The translations under genes were made by a program, and so were the position numbers. A DNA stretch of 64,000 nucleotides from the IMG/VR virus record IMGVR_UViG_3300029813_000075, positions 1 to 64,000 of that record. One strand, given 5' to 3'. The notes below the pieces were generated by a model, which saw only the letters and a list, made by a program, of their open reading frames with translations, did not search any database and had not been told where the DNA came from. Below, piece after piece: positions 33,430 through 40,997 of this stretch (positions within the stretch are counted from its first letter, which is position 1; each line of letters starts with the position of its first letter). This stretch comes from a virus.

Positions 33430-34250
33430 AATTTGGCTCTCCCCAAATTTATAGGCCGCCTCTCAACTCTTGGAGCTAATATCATCTCCACCTTGATTCC
33501 GTGAGAGTCAACCATCGAGAGTTTTATTGGCTTGTCTTTAGCAAACTCCAGAAATACACCATCGTTACCCAGAATGAACTTGCGAAACAGGTGTAGATAT
33601 TCCGCATCGTATCTAGTCGCAGCCAAGTCCTTCCAGTAGGCAAGCTCATGCACACAATCATCTGGATCTGCATAGAACTCGGCATTGAACTCACCAAAGT
33701 CACCCTCACCTTCAAACACGATCTTGTTCTTCTCTTCAACTGTCAGCGTCAAGTGCCGCGTTACTTTCATTGCAGACTTGAGAATGCTCTTGAAGGTCTT
33801 GCCCTTGATTGTCATTCCCACAGTGAAAGGCAAGCTTGGCTTCTTTGTCCTATCATCCTTCGGAATCAATAATGCCAATGACTCTTGGTGCCTGAAGTCA
33901 CTGTGACCTATCACCATGAACCGCCCACCGCCGCCTGTGTTGTCAAGCTGAAACTCAAGCCTCTGCTTGGCTGTGACTGTTGCCCGCTTCAACTCTCCCG
34001 CGTTAATGGTTACTACGGTCTCCTTGTCTTTGCTGTCATACTCGTACTCGGCCAAGGCCGAGCTTGGAACATTCCAGTGTATCATGCACGCCTTATTATC
34101 GTCTAGCTGCCTCAGCATAATACCACCATTGCCCAACACCAGTTCCATCTCTGTCAACAAGGCTTCGCTTCCATCCATGATGGACTTCAACCTCTTGATC
34201 ACGTCAGCGTCACACGTCACTGCTCTCATCATCTTCGCACAATCCTCCAT
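33426..34250 (-). CDS. pcn: PCNA-like sliding clamp
   Basis: 274 residues, close to cellular PCNA length. Two-domain layout: LKSIMDGSEALLTEMELVLGNGGIMLRQLDDNKACMIHWNV-type N-terminal fold (with the typical x-M-D-x-x-x-A-x-I-x-W pattern), KRATVTAKQRLEFQL in place of K-x-x-x-D-x-x-x-L, a linker with LPFTVG, and the C-terminal domain ending KPIKLSMVD then IKVEMILAPRVE (compare the K-P-L and I-x-F-L-A-P-R features of archaeal PCNA). Encircles DNA and tethers PolB. A dedicated viral clamp implies partial independence from the host replisome. Confidence 0.85.
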   Translation of the reverse strand: MEDCAKMMRAVTCDADVIKRLKSIMDGSEALLTEMELVLGNGGIMLRQLDDNKACMIHWNVPSSALAEYEYDSKDKETVVTINAGELKRATVTAKQRLEFQLDNTGGGGRFMVIGHSDFRHQESLALLIPKDDRTKKPSLPFTVGMTIKGKTFKSILKSAMKVTRHLTLTVEEKNKIVFEGEGDFGEFNAEFYADPDDCVHELAYWKDLAATRYDAEYLHLFRKFILGNDGVFLEFAKDKPIKLSMVDSHGIKVEMILAPRVERRPINLGRAKL

Positions 34251-34459
34251 TCATCAGCGGCAGAGTCAAAGTACTTGACACTCTTGTCACCAAGGAGATA
34301 CCAGTTTATTCCATAGTGGCCGCCGTATTTCATGTTCAACCTCTCGTACTCTGCATAGGTCAGCCGAATGTTCTTGCTAGCAAAGTTCGGATACCCAACT
34401 GGTTCATTGCTCACAATCACGATCCGGTTGTCAGACTGTACCTCAATCACTTTCGCCAT
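34229..34459 (-). CDS. small beta-rich protein
   Basis: 76 residues, beginning with strands (VIEVQSDNRIVIVSNEPVG) and Tyr-rich later (YAEYERLNMKYGGHYGINWY). Overlaps the clamp gene by 22 nt. Unrecognised. Confidence 0.6.
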   Translation of the reverse strand: MAKVIEVQSDNRIVIVSNEPVGYPNFASKNIRLTYAEYERLNMKYGGHYGINWYLLGDKSVKYFDSAADEWRIVRR

Positions 34460-34714
34460 TCAGTCGGCCTCCACAATCACAAACCAGCTCGATAACTTAT
34501 CATAGAACTTGCGCGTTCTGTCTTTAATCATGTTTGCTAGCGGCCCCCACTTGTGACCATCCAATGCCGAGTTCCAATCCTTGATTGTCACCATCCGCGC
34601 AAACCCACGCCCACCAAATCTCACTATACTCAATCTGATATCGTTCTTCAGCTTGAGTTCGTCAAGGCACTCACGCACTATGGTTCTCAGTTCTCTCAGA
34701 TTCACTTCAGCCAT
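34460..34714 (-). CDS. small alpha/beta protein
   Basis: 84 residues: a first helix (LRELRTIVRECLDELKLKN), strands (RLSIVRFGGRGFARMVTI) and a Trp-rich end. It may be distantly related to the gene at 35418-35648, which shows the same helix, strand, strand, helix order. Unrecognised. Confidence 0.6.
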   Translation of the reverse strand: MAEVNLRELRTIVRECLDELKLKNDIRLSIVRFGGRGFARMVTIKDWNSALDGHKWGPLANMIKDRTRKFYDKLSSWFVIVEAD

Positions 34715-35409
34715 TAGAGCATCGCCCCCTTCAGTGCCTTGATGATAGCATCCACTCTTGGCTTGTCTATGCGCCGCCCACCGTCTTTAATCAAGAACGT
34801 GCCGCAGTACTGGCATTTCACGTCAACCAAGAACGTTGCCTTTTCACTACCACACTTGGGTCTCCAAGATCCGCGAACACTATCCTCAACCACATGCCTC
34901 TTGTGGTCGACTGTGGCAGATCGCCCTTGAACCATTACCACATCGGAATCGCCCACCACAACCATTAATTTCTCGTGATTGCAGAAGGCCGCCTTCAAGT
35001 GCTCAGCCTCAATGGTTATCACAGCATAATCACCAGCATGTGGATTATCATAAAGCGCGTGAACTCGGCATCCCATATGGGGGTCAGTAGTGTCATGCCA
35101 TTTGGCACCTTCCACCTTGGTAGGGCAGGCAATCATCTCCGCCCTCTTCTGCGCCAACTCAAGGTCGAAGTGCGTGTCACCCAACCACATCTCTTCCCAC
35201 TCAGGACTAGGACTGTTCGGCATTCTGGGGATATCCCTAAACCTCAATCCCTCATCATCGCTATCCATCTCAACCGCCCTGTAGTGTATGGCCTTGCCGC
35301 TCTCATCCTTGCACAGCGTTCCTTGCCAAGGATATCCATCATCGGTCCAGTAGTCGTTGTCACCGCAACCGCCTTGTTCCACCAGTATCAAGTATTCTTT
35401 CTCAGTCAT
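34714..35409 (-). CDS. Cys/His-containing protein
   Basis: 231 residues from the ATG at 35409. Acidic, with scattered Cys (GGCGDND, MIACPT, MGCRVH, AFCNHE) and a zinc-ribbon-like pair PKCG...CQYCG near the C terminus. Overlaps the next gene by 1 nt. Function unknown. Confidence 0.65.
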   Translation of the reverse strand: MTEKEYLILVEQGGCGDNDYWTDDGYPWQGTLCKDESGKAIHYRAVEMDSDDEGLRFRDIPRMPNSPSPEWEEMWLGDTHFDLELAQKRAEMIACPTKVEGAKWHDTTDPHMGCRVHALYDNPHAGDYAVITIEAEHLKAAFCNHEKLMVVVGDSDVVMVQGRSATVDHKRHVVEDSVRGSWRPKCGSEKATFLVDVKCQYCGTFLIKDGGRRIDKPRVDAIIKALKGAML

Positions 35410-35417
35410 TGTTGCCT

Positions 35418-35648
35418 TCAACTCCAGTGTATTACAGCATTGTGAATTTTGTCTTCAAGTATCTTAATTGCCAAATGTGCAGACAACATCATTTGTTGCC
35501 CAAGAGTCCCACTGAACTCTTTGACCCTGATTGCCCAAGCCTCATACTTGGTAAATCTCACTGTGTACTTGGCACTCAGATCCAACTTCTTCAGGAAGTC
35601 GTCTATGATCCTTCTAATTGTCCTTCTCTCATTTGCTGGTCCAGTCAT
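35418..35648 (-). CDS. small basic alpha/beta protein
   Basis: 76 residues: ERRTIRRIIDDFLKKLDL helix, YTVRFTKYEAWAIRV strands, then a helical end. Possibly a divergent relative of the 34460-34714 product. Unrecognised. Confidence 0.6.
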   Translation of the reverse strand: MTGPANERRTIRRIIDDFLKKLDLSAKYTVRFTKYEAWAIRVKEFSGTLGQQMMLSAHLAIKILEDKIHNAVIHWS

Positions 35649-35655
35649 TTCTCAG

Positions 35656-35892
35656 TCACCATCCACTCTTGTAGAGGCTGCTCCTTGCAACCATCACAAT
35701 GAAGTGCCTCTCGCCTATCGGGTCATGCGGATAACGATACACCATGAGAATTGCCTTGTAACCCAGCCGCCTGAAAAGCCGAGCCTCTTCATCTGCCCGA
35801 TTCAGATCCCTGCAACTGCCTATCGGGTAGTAGATATCTTCGCCAATGTCCTTCGGTTCCAGCGCGTCAAGTACTGTTATCTTGCCTGTCAT
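35656..35892 (-). CDS. small alpha/beta protein
   Basis: 78 residues from the ATG at 35892 (GTG at 35901 alternative). Contains DEEARLFRRLGYKAILMVYR and RHFIVMVARS. Seven nt before the next leftward gene. Unrecognised. Confidence 0.6.
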   Translation of the reverse strand: MTGKITVLDALEPKDIGEDIYYPIGSCRDLNRADEEARLFRRLGYKAILMVYRYPHDPIGERHFIVMVARSSLYKSGW

Positions 35893-35893
35893 T

Positions 35894-36016
35894 TTACTCA
35901 CTCTTGCCTATCAGCGTGTCAATGCGTTTTTCGATCTTGTCCAACTTCGCTTCGATATCTCTCAACTGCCGCTCAATCTGTTGGCACCAATCTATAGTGG
36001 GAATCGTGACGCTCAT
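35894..36016 (-). CDS. coiled-coil microprotein (40 aa)
   Basis: 40 residues from the ATG at 36016, which overlaps the upstream stop as ATGA. After MSVTIPTIDWC it is one continuous amphipathic helix (IERQLRDIEAKLDKIEKRID). Coupling and strong heptads support it. Probably a partner-binding or dimerising peptide. Confidence 0.55.
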   Translation of the reverse strand: MSVTIPTIDWCQQIERQLRDIEAKLDKIEKRIDTLIGKSE

Positions 36017-36831
36017 TTTACTCTGTCAGCCTCCTCCACCTTGGGCCACTTGGCAATGGAATCCTTGGTGTCATAGATGATCACGAATCCATCCTTCTTC
36101 ATGTCCTTATAGATCTTCGACATGAAATCACTGGCCGAATCTCTGATTATCTGTCTCATGCACTCAGGCACAATGCTCCAGCTATCACAGCCTCTATCAT
36201 ATAGCAGCTCCATGCAGTCAAGACACACAACGCGCCGCACATGAAGAGATTCCTGCTGCCAACTGTGGTTTTGCCACTCACCACCCTTAGCCATTCTCAA
36301 GTGGTAGGTCTTTGAAGTCTCTCCGAAGATTGAAGACCACTCAGACTCGGCCTCGAGATTTTGCGCCCACGCGAACTTAATGTACAGCCTCTTGTGCTCA
36401 CATTGCTCATCCTTGTCAGTGTCATTCTTTATCGGTGGATGATAGAAGTCGCTGTGTTTGAGCTTGGTGCCGCACCAAGGACAGTTGGGCCACTTCTCAG
36501 ATCGTACTTGCTTGCCGATATCAGCGTCACACTTAGGACACAAGTTGTATCCTTGGTAGAACGAAGATCGTACAGGACAATTGGGGTGGATGCATGCACA
36601 CTCAGACTCCCAGAGGCAGTCGAAGCAGTGAGTCTTGCCCGCTGCTATCCGATTTCTGTACACTCTGTTCTCAGGGTGGTCCTTCATGTACTGCGTGTCA
36701 ATGGTGAAGTCCTTACAGTAGTCGTTGGTGTTGGCAAAGTTCTCAGGAAGCCCCCAGAACTCTGCACCCTTTCTAGTATCCTTAGTTGGGTTCTGCTTGT
36801 TTTTCTTGTCGCTCACGGTTGCCAACCTCAC
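36013..36831 (-). CDS. large Cys-rich zinc protein
   Basis: 272 residues, at least 16 Cys. Clusters: CFDCLWESECACIHPNCP (about 68-86), CPKC and CPWCG (about 98-120), then CLDC and later CxxxC-type positions. Helical C terminus. First gene of the leftward run below the AT-core inverted repeat at 36883. Several metal sites; iron-sulfur binding possible for the first cluster. Unrecognised. Confidence 0.65.
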   Translation of the reverse strand: MRLATVSDKKNKQNPTKDTRKGAEFWGLPENFANTNDYCKDFTIDTQYMKDHPENRVYRNRIAAGKTHCFDCLWESECACIHPNCPVRSSFYQGYNLCPKCDADIGKQVRSEKWPNCPWCGTKLKHSDFYHPPIKNDTDKDEQCEHKRLYIKFAWAQNLEAESEWSSIFGETSKTYHLRMAKGGEWQNHSWQQESLHVRRVVCLDCMELLYDRGCDSWSIVPECMRQIIRDSASDFMSKIYKDMKKDGFVIIYDTKDSIAKWPKVEEADRVK

Positions 36832-36882
36832 AGTTTCAGGTTGTATTCACGAGGGTAACGGTTGCTTATAAGACCTTCCAAT

Positions 36883-36948
36883 GCAAGTAAGCTTCCCATC
36901 GAGTCCAAATTATATATATAATATGGGTTCGAGGGGAAAGATACTTGC
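36883..36948. other. AT-core inverted repeat; candidate replication origin
   Basis: Two 24-bp arms, GCAAGTAAGCTTCCCATCGA... and its imperfect complement ending AGATACTTGC, match at about three quarters of positions and flank an 18-bp core made only of A and T (36907-36924). Beyond it lies a strikingly C-rich strand (36957-37045) without a gene. An AT-only unwinding core with flanking dyad fits an origin or a strong cruciform; the core also contains a TATA-like box for the gene at 36831. Confidence 0.4.
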
Positions 36949-37141
36949 AAACGCATGCTGCCCAAGACCAACCCACCCCAATTACTGTCCACAATCACTC
37001 AAGCACCCCTATCCATCCCCACTCCCCCCACAACCACGCTCATGCTTAAAGACCACTAGAAGGTGAATTGAAGCCATCTGGGAGTGCAAATGAGTACTTA
37101 GATTGTCTGGGTGTCTTTACTGGTGGTGTTTGTGTGTTTCA
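36949..37141. other. noncoding strand-asymmetric region
   Basis: About 190 bp with no supportable gene. The left half is C- and A-rich with almost no G on the plus strand, then G/T-rich sequence follows near 37080-37140. This skewed composition is unlike flanking genes and adds to the case for an origin region. Confidence 0.35.
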
Positions 37142-37184
37142 GTGAAAAGAAAGTTGGGTCTGAGGCCTTGTTGGTCTCAGATCC
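37142..37184 (-). terminator. terminator-like hairpin (leftward)
   Basis: On the minus strand, a 9-bp stem (one G-U pair) with 11-nt loop, 37156-37184, is followed by AACTTTCTTTTC. It lies 14 nt after the leftward gene ending at 37198, so fits termination of that transcript. Confidence 0.45.
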
Positions 37185-37197
37185 CGCATTAGCCTAC

Positions 37198-37503
37198 CTA
37201 TCCCAACAACAGTCGCATTTCGTACACTATGCCCATTGCACAGATGAATATGAAGAGCATTATGACCACTGCGGCGGCAAAGACATAATCTTTGATTTCT
37301 GTGACTACCTTTGCCACAATGGCGTCAACCTCATAGTCCGAGATAAGAACCTCGTCAGTGTCAAGCTCAGTCAATACGAGATTCTCCCCCTGAGTTTGCC
37401 CATGCCCCAGCGCTCCATAAGGAATTGAGAGAGCAGCTTGCGGTGCCGCGCTGGTACTGGTAGTCCTTGTTCTCTTGTCCACACTGGTAGGTGTGCGGTC
37501 CAA
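37198..37503 (-). CDS. C-terminal membrane-anchored protein, possible frameshift product
   Basis: About 101 residues from a TTG at 37503. Disordered Thr/Ser/Ala-rich start, acidic middle (LTELDTDEVLISDYEVD), then one membrane span (YVFAAAVVIMLFIFICAMGI) near the C terminus. It overlaps the upstream gene by 133 nt in another frame, and its frame opens only after a TGA near 37531. It may be made by frameshifting from the upstream gene or from an internal start such as GTG near 37482. Confidence 0.5.
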   Translation of the reverse strand: MDRTPTSVDKRTRTTSTSAAPQAALSIPYGALGHGQTQGENLVLTELDTDEVLISDYEVDAIVAKVVTEIKDYVFAAAVVIMLFIFICAMGIVYEMRLLLG

Positions 37504-37736
37504 TGATGAACGGAACTCACGCCCGCCTTCTTGTTCTTGTCGTCAACGATTATGGTGGTGCGTGTGCCTGACAAATACCCATTGCCCTCGCTGTCAGTCC
37601 AAAACCTACCTGTCTGTATCTGCAACCAGAAGGACTCATCTTGTAGTGTGTCATGTGCCTCTGGTTTGATTGCTACTTCAGTGCCCCATACGGGGATCTC
37701 GCTTGGCTTGCCTATTGTTAACTTTACTCTATCCAT
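37371..37736 (-). CDS. beta-rich protein overlapping a membrane protein frame
   Basis: 121 residues from the ATG at 37736, which shares a base with the upstream stop (TAATG). The first about 80 residues look like a real beta domain (VKLTIGKPSEIPVWGTEVAI, TRTTIIVDDKNKKAG); the rest, overlapping the membrane-protein frame, is basic and less convincing. The natural product may continue in the other frame to the membrane anchor. Confidence 0.5.
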   Translation of the reverse strand: MDRVKLTIGKPSEIPVWGTEVAIKPEAHDTLQDESFWLQIQTGRFWTDSEGNGYLSGTRTTIIVDDKNKKAGVSSVHHWTAHLPVWTREQGLPVPARHRKLLSQFLMERWGMGKLRGRISY

Positions 37737-38161
37737 TATCCGATCACCCTGCCCGTCTTGACTACTCTCCAAGTGCGGGCCATCAGTCCGTTGAGTGACG
37801 CCTGCAGGCAGTGAGCTTCATCTGTTCCTTGTGGGATTAGCCACTTCTGGATTTGGATTAGTGTCGCATACTCATCATCCTTGGAGGGAGTGTACGCGTC
37901 TCTAAAACATTCGTTCTGCTGGTCCTTGGTCAGGGTGTCCCAATCGTTCAAGTTATGCTTGTAGTCTTCTTCTGCCACAAGGACAGTTATCTCGATTATG
38001 TTAGTTGCTTTTGTTGCCATGTTTCCACGCTCTTTGATATCGGTTCCGTTCTTTATGCTCTCAAGCATATCACGGTCTGCACGCTTTCGCGCTCTACGAT
38101 CTCCGCGACTCTTGGCGGTCTTCTTGCCTTGGTGCTTGGCTTTGCTGCTATTCTTACCCAT
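37736..38161 (-). CDS. protein with Lys/Arg-rich N-terminal arm
   Basis: 141 residues. First 35 are strongly basic (KAKHQGKKTAKSRGDRRARK), then from an internal Met near residue 48 a separate-looking domain (ATNIIEITVLVAEEDYKHNL). Nucleic-acid-binding arm plus small domain. Ends overlapping the next gene by 1 nt. Confidence 0.6.
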   Translation of the reverse strand: MGKNSSKAKHQGKKTAKSRGDRRARKRADRDMLESIKNGTDIKERGNMATKATNIIEITVLVAEEDYKHNLNDWDTLTKDQQNECFRDAYTPSKDDEYATLIQIQKWLIPQGTDEAHCLQASLNGLMARTWRVVKTGRVIG

Positions 38162-38164
38162 TGC

Positions 38165-38500
38165 TTAGTCACTCTTCTCTTGCATGGTTGCCTTTACCGC
38201 TGCGATTTCCTTGTCCATCTCTGTGCTTTCATACATTATGGCAAGTGCCCTTCTGTCCTCTTCTAGCACTAGGCTCAGGTTGCCTGAGCTGCATCGGAGA
38301 CTTTCAAAATGCCCATCTAAGACAGCATTAAGGATTTCCTTGTCGTGCTTGTATTTCTCTAAGTCGGCAATCATCTGTTTGCGGTGCTTCTCCATGCTCC
38401 CGACAAGCATTTGGATGATTGCGACTTTCTTCTCACGTATTGTCTTTCTCTTTGTCATTAGTTGTTCACGCTCTTTTGTTGCCTGTAATCTGATGGTCAT
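38165..38500 (-). CDS. coiled-coil protein
   Basis: 111 residues, almost wholly charged helix (EREQLMTKRKTIREKKVAII, MEKHRKQMIADLEKYKHDKE). First gene of its sub-run; TTTATATG just upstream. Probably dimeric; role unknown. Confidence 0.6.
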   Translation of the reverse strand: MTIRLQATKEREQLMTKRKTIREKKVAIIQMLVGSMEKHRKQMIADLEKYKHDKEILNAVLDGHFESLRCSSGNLSLVLEEDRRALAIMYESTEMDKEIAAVKATMQEKSD

Positions 38501-38606
38501 GGTTACATATAAACATTTCGTGGTGTACCTAAGGAGAGCTACTTAGGTTGCTAGCTCGAAAGAAGGAGAGAGAAAAAAAAGAGAGAGGGACCAGATCCGG
38601 ATCCCT
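38501..38606. other. gap with inverted repeat and purine tract
   Basis: Contains CCTAA...TTAGG (38527-38546) and a purine-only stretch around 38560-38590. No gene. Could hold a leftward promoter (TTTATATG near 38510) and the end of the upstream transcript. Confidence 0.3.
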
Positions 38607-38837
38607 CTACTGGTCTGTGAATAGTCGGTCTATGGTCTCAAGTGGATCTGTGTCCTGATTGTTCACATGTGACCAAACCACAGTCTCGATATCCGGCTTT
38701 GGATTGTCACTCTTGCCCTTGCAACAAGGGCACCCTTTGCCGTTATAGAATTGTTCGCGCTCGGCCGCGGTGAAGTCATGCCGAACACCGTAAGCGTCCC
38801 AAGGTTCGCCGCACACCTTGCATATCATGTCTCCCAT
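38607..38837 (-). CDS. zinc protein with CxxC and CPCC motifs
   Basis: 76 residues. CKVCG near the N terminus and GCPCCKG about 30 residues on form a likely zinc ribbon; acidic C terminus. Unknown function. Confidence 0.6.
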   Translation of the reverse strand: MGDMICKVCGEPWDAYGVRHDFTAAEREQFYNGKGCPCCKGKSDNPKPDIETVVWSHVNNQDTDPLETIDRLFTDQ

Positions 38838-38848
38838 TGTGATATCTC

Positions 38849-39055
38849 CTAGAATTGCTCAAGGGTTGCCATGATTCCGACAGGCTCGCCGCGCTTGCGT
38901 TTAATAAAATCTTGCTGGCACGCTTCACCCTTGAAACCGTCTTTTGAAGGACAGCAGCCGCAACAGTAGTTTCGGCAATGTTCGTATTCTGAATCGAACA
39001 CGTCAACGTTCACCAGTACACGGCCGCAACCTTGGCATTTATTCACTAAGCCCAT
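38849..39055 (-). CDS. Cys-rich zinc protein
   Basis: 68 residues with CQGCG, HCRNYCCGCC and EAC: eight Cys plus a His, enough for two zinc ions. Overlaps the upstream gene by 17 nt. Unrecognised. Confidence 0.6.
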   Translation of the reverse strand: MGLVNKCQGCGRVLVNVDVFDSEYEHCRNYCCGCCPSKDGFKGEACQQDFIKRKRGEPVGIMATLEQF

Positions 39056-39302
39056 AATGCTTAAGGGTCTCCTTGAGCTTTAGCTTGAATGCATCATTTG
39101 GCATTCTCAAGCTCTTGTCTGGGTGGATCTCGTTTAGGTGTCTGCCTGTTGTCGTACTCCAGACATTCTCACTAATCACGAACCCCGAAAAGGGGCTATT
39201 GAATGCTATCACCGTCTCATAAGAAAAGTTGAGTGTGAGGTTTCCAACAGATACATCTATCTGTTTCGTGTTTCTCTGTGGGTAGGTTAATCTTACTGTC
39301 AT
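39039..39302 (-). CDS. small phage-type protein of unknown function
   Basis: 87 residues from the ATG at 39302. Beta-rich (VSVGNLTLNFSYETVIAF) then SENVWSTTTGRHLNEI, a sequence pattern I have seen in short uncharacterised phage proteins (S-Y-E-T-x-x-A...V-W-S-x-T-T-x-x-H-x-N). First gene of the leftward run that ends at 37198; divergent from 39382. Confidence 0.6.
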   Translation of the reverse strand: MTVRLTYPQRNTKQIDVSVGNLTLNFSYETVIAFNSPFSGFVISENVWSTTTGRHLNEIHPDKSLRMPNDAFKLKLKETLKHYGLSE

Positions 39303-39381
39303 TGTAACCAAACTCACTCTAGGTATATGATGGTAATGGTTATATAGGTTTGCATCCTGTATATGCACGAGGTTCACAACA

Positions 39382-39588
39382 ATGAGCACAGCAATCACAC
39401 CCATCACACCCATAACACACAAGGATAGACTTAATGACATCATCCACCGTGCTATCTCATGGGCGCAAGATCGCGGCATCTCACATGATGATATCGCTTC
39501 TATCCTTGTCGAAGAGTACAACGATCTTAATGTCCACTTCTGGGATCATCATGACTATGACTCCATCGTGGAAACAATACGATCCTAG
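39382..39588 (+). CDS. small acidic protein
   Basis: 68 residues: Thr/Pro/Ile repeat start (ITPITPITH) then helices rich in His and Asp (FWDHHDYDSIVE). GGTTATATAGG, about 43 nt before the ATG, may be its TATA box. Unrecognised. Confidence 0.6.
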   Translation: MSTAITPITPITHKDRLNDIIHRAISWAQDRGISHDDIASILVEEYNDLNVHFWDHHDYDSIVETIRS

Positions 39589-39759
39589 ATTTCAAACCCG
39601 ACCCGCTCTTGCACACATAACCTGCCCAAGACGCTTGGCAGGTCGGGAAAATCTATGAGATTTGCGATGGGATATTACGGGGTTGATGTTATTGGTGTGT
39701 GTGGAGGGGCAGTCGGCATATTTATTACGGAAATAGTAATAATAGGGGGATGATGAATT
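39589..39759. other. promoter region of the rightward 40-47 kb unit
   Basis: 171 bp without a gene. The left part has GCCAAGACGC/GCTTGGC-like dyad symmetry after the stop at 39588; the right part holds palindrome site 5. Confidence 0.35.
39725..39739. promoter_or_regulatory. TTAC-N7-GTAA palindrome, site 5
   Basis: TTAC-GGAAATA-GTAA, centre 28 nt upstream of the ATG at 39760, followed by AATAATAGGGGGATG with a G-rich ribosome site. No divergent gene shares it, so it clearly belongs to the rightward unit. Confidence 0.6.
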
Positions 39760-40077
39760 ATGTCAGAAGTGATAGTAAAGATAAGCATTCCACTGATTCT
39801 CGAGGGCACTGCGACAGTTGAAGTGCCAGAATACTTGCTGAGGTCTGATGGGCCGCTGGCAATGCAGTTGGCTAAGAGCGGGTACGAAATCGAGATGTGG
39901 GCATGGAAGAGAGAGCCGATGGTGATGGCTACATTCATGATGGCTGGGTGTAGCAGTGAGGACAGAGAGCACACGTTCTCGTTGCCAAAGGGGTACGCAG
40001 TAGTGCGTCATATGGGGTCGTTCTTCATGCGGCACATGGGCGAGGACACTGTGGTCCACCTGTTGGCTCTTATGTGA
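39760..40077 (+). CDS. hypothetical protein
   Basis: 105 residues: strands IVKISIPLILEGTATVEV at the N terminus, later helical and Met-rich (MVMATFMMAG, MGSFFMRHMG). Shares the early strand pattern with tail-less small beta proteins but no family recognised. First gene of the rightward unit controlled by palindrome site 5. Confidence 0.6.
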   Translation: MSEVIVKISIPLILEGTATVEVPEYLLRSDGPLAMQLAKSGYEIEMWAWKREPMVMATFMMAGCSSEDREHTFSLPKGYAVVRHMGSFFMRHMGEDTVVHLLALM

Positions 40078-40089
40078 GGGCTGAAGGAC

Positions 40090-40407
40090 ATGACAAGAGA
40101 GAACATGAAGTGGATTGAAAGGCTTGAGCTTAAAGGCACTGAAGGAAAAAACATAGAGAGGTTCGTGATACATGTGCCAATGGGAGCCGAGTTCATTGGC
40201 GCGCAGCGCAACGCTACGATCTTGGTGATGCTGGTGAGGGATAGGTCTGGAGCTAGGAACCCCGGGCGCAGTAATAGGAACCGGGAGACGCGGGCGGTGT
40301 TGCGAGTGAGAGATGAGATGATGATTGCCGAGGAAGAGAGTCGCTACATTGGGAGTGACAACATGTGGCACCTGTTCGAGGTCAAGACGGATGATGAGAA
40401 GCACTAG
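40090..40407 (+). CDS. basic hypothetical protein
   Basis: 105 residues, beta-rich first half (ERFVIHVPMGAEFIGAQRNA) and Arg-rich middle (RDRSGARNPGRSNRNRETRA). Overlaps the next gene by 17 nt. Unrecognised. Confidence 0.6.
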   Translation: MTRENMKWIERLELKGTEGKNIERFVIHVPMGAEFIGAQRNATILVMLVRDRSGARNPGRSNRNRETRAVLRVRDEMMIAEEESRYIGSDNMWHLFEVKTDDEKH

Positions 40408-40861
40408 GTTTCTTGACGACCTGCTCATGCGAAAGGTCATAGGGGATGAATTTGGGAAGGGCAGTCCTGAGTATAAGGAAATGGATGATCAGTTGAAGGA
40501 AGAGGCTGAGATTGGTCTCACCTTCCTGATACATGAGGCTCTTGCTAATGGCGACTTCAGAACGCTGATAATGCTGGATGAGATGGGGCAGGAAACACGC
40601 CTCTCTATCTGTCAGAGGAATAATCCAAGGTTAGAGAGGTATCATGCAAAAGCATGTATCAAAGTGCCTGGCACCCCTAAGGAAAAGGAGAGAGAAAGAA
40701 TGAACCTATTCAAGTTCTGGACATGGATCTGGTTACGGTGGCGATACCGATGGGGCACGGGTTGGCTACAGCGTAGGCGGGATGCAGAGTACGAGAAGTG
40801 GCGCAAGGCGCAAGATGCGGAGATAGTTCGACAGGCAAAAGAGTCTTCTAGGAGGAAGTGA
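40391..40861 (+). CDS. helical protein with a possible second gene fused in frame
   Basis: 156 residues from the ATG at 40391. First about 90 residues are acidic and helical. Residues about 91-103 translate a stretch (40663-40699) that elsewhere (41546-41580) is an untranslated leader with GGAGA. From Met at 40700 a very basic Trp/Arg-rich part follows (FWTWIWLRWRYRWG). So 40700-40861 may be expressed separately, the upstream gene having lost its stop and fused to it. Confidence 0.5.
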   Translation: MMRSTRFLDDLLMRKVIGDEFGKGSPEYKEMDDQLKEEAEIGLTFLIHEALANGDFRTLIMLDEMGQETRLSICQRNNPRLERYHAKACIKVPGTPKEKERERMNLFKFWTWIWLRWRYRWGTGWLQRRRDAEYEKWRKAQDAEIVRQAKESSRRK

Positions 40862-40864
40862 AGA

Positions 40865-40987
40865 ATGACAGAACAACTAGAGAAAGTCAAGATTGCACTT
40901 GACCAATTGCTTGCTGAGCTTAATTCCATGAAAATGAGTATCTGTGTCCTTGTGACTTATGTTGAACAAGAACTGAAGAAAAAGTAG
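40865..40987 (+). CDS. coiled-coil microprotein (40 aa)
   Basis: 40 residues from the ATG at 40865, 3 nt after the previous stop. One amphipathic helix, LEKVKIALDQLLAELNSMKM, then SICVLVTYVEQELKKK. No other gene explains this 130-bp gap. Unknown function. Confidence 0.5.
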   Translation: MTEQLEKVKIALDQLLAELNSMKMSICVLVTYVEQELKKK

Positions 40988-40997
40988 GCAGCAATCA

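Noticed and set aside
35449-35997. 182-codon plus-strand open frame in the leftward run
   Set aside because: Covers several well-packed minus-strand genes with overlapping starts and stops; no domain on the plus strand.
36883-36948. GGGTTCGAG motif suggesting a tRNA T-loop
   Set aside because: No acceptor or anticodon stems can be built around it; the symmetry is that of an inverted repeat with AT core.
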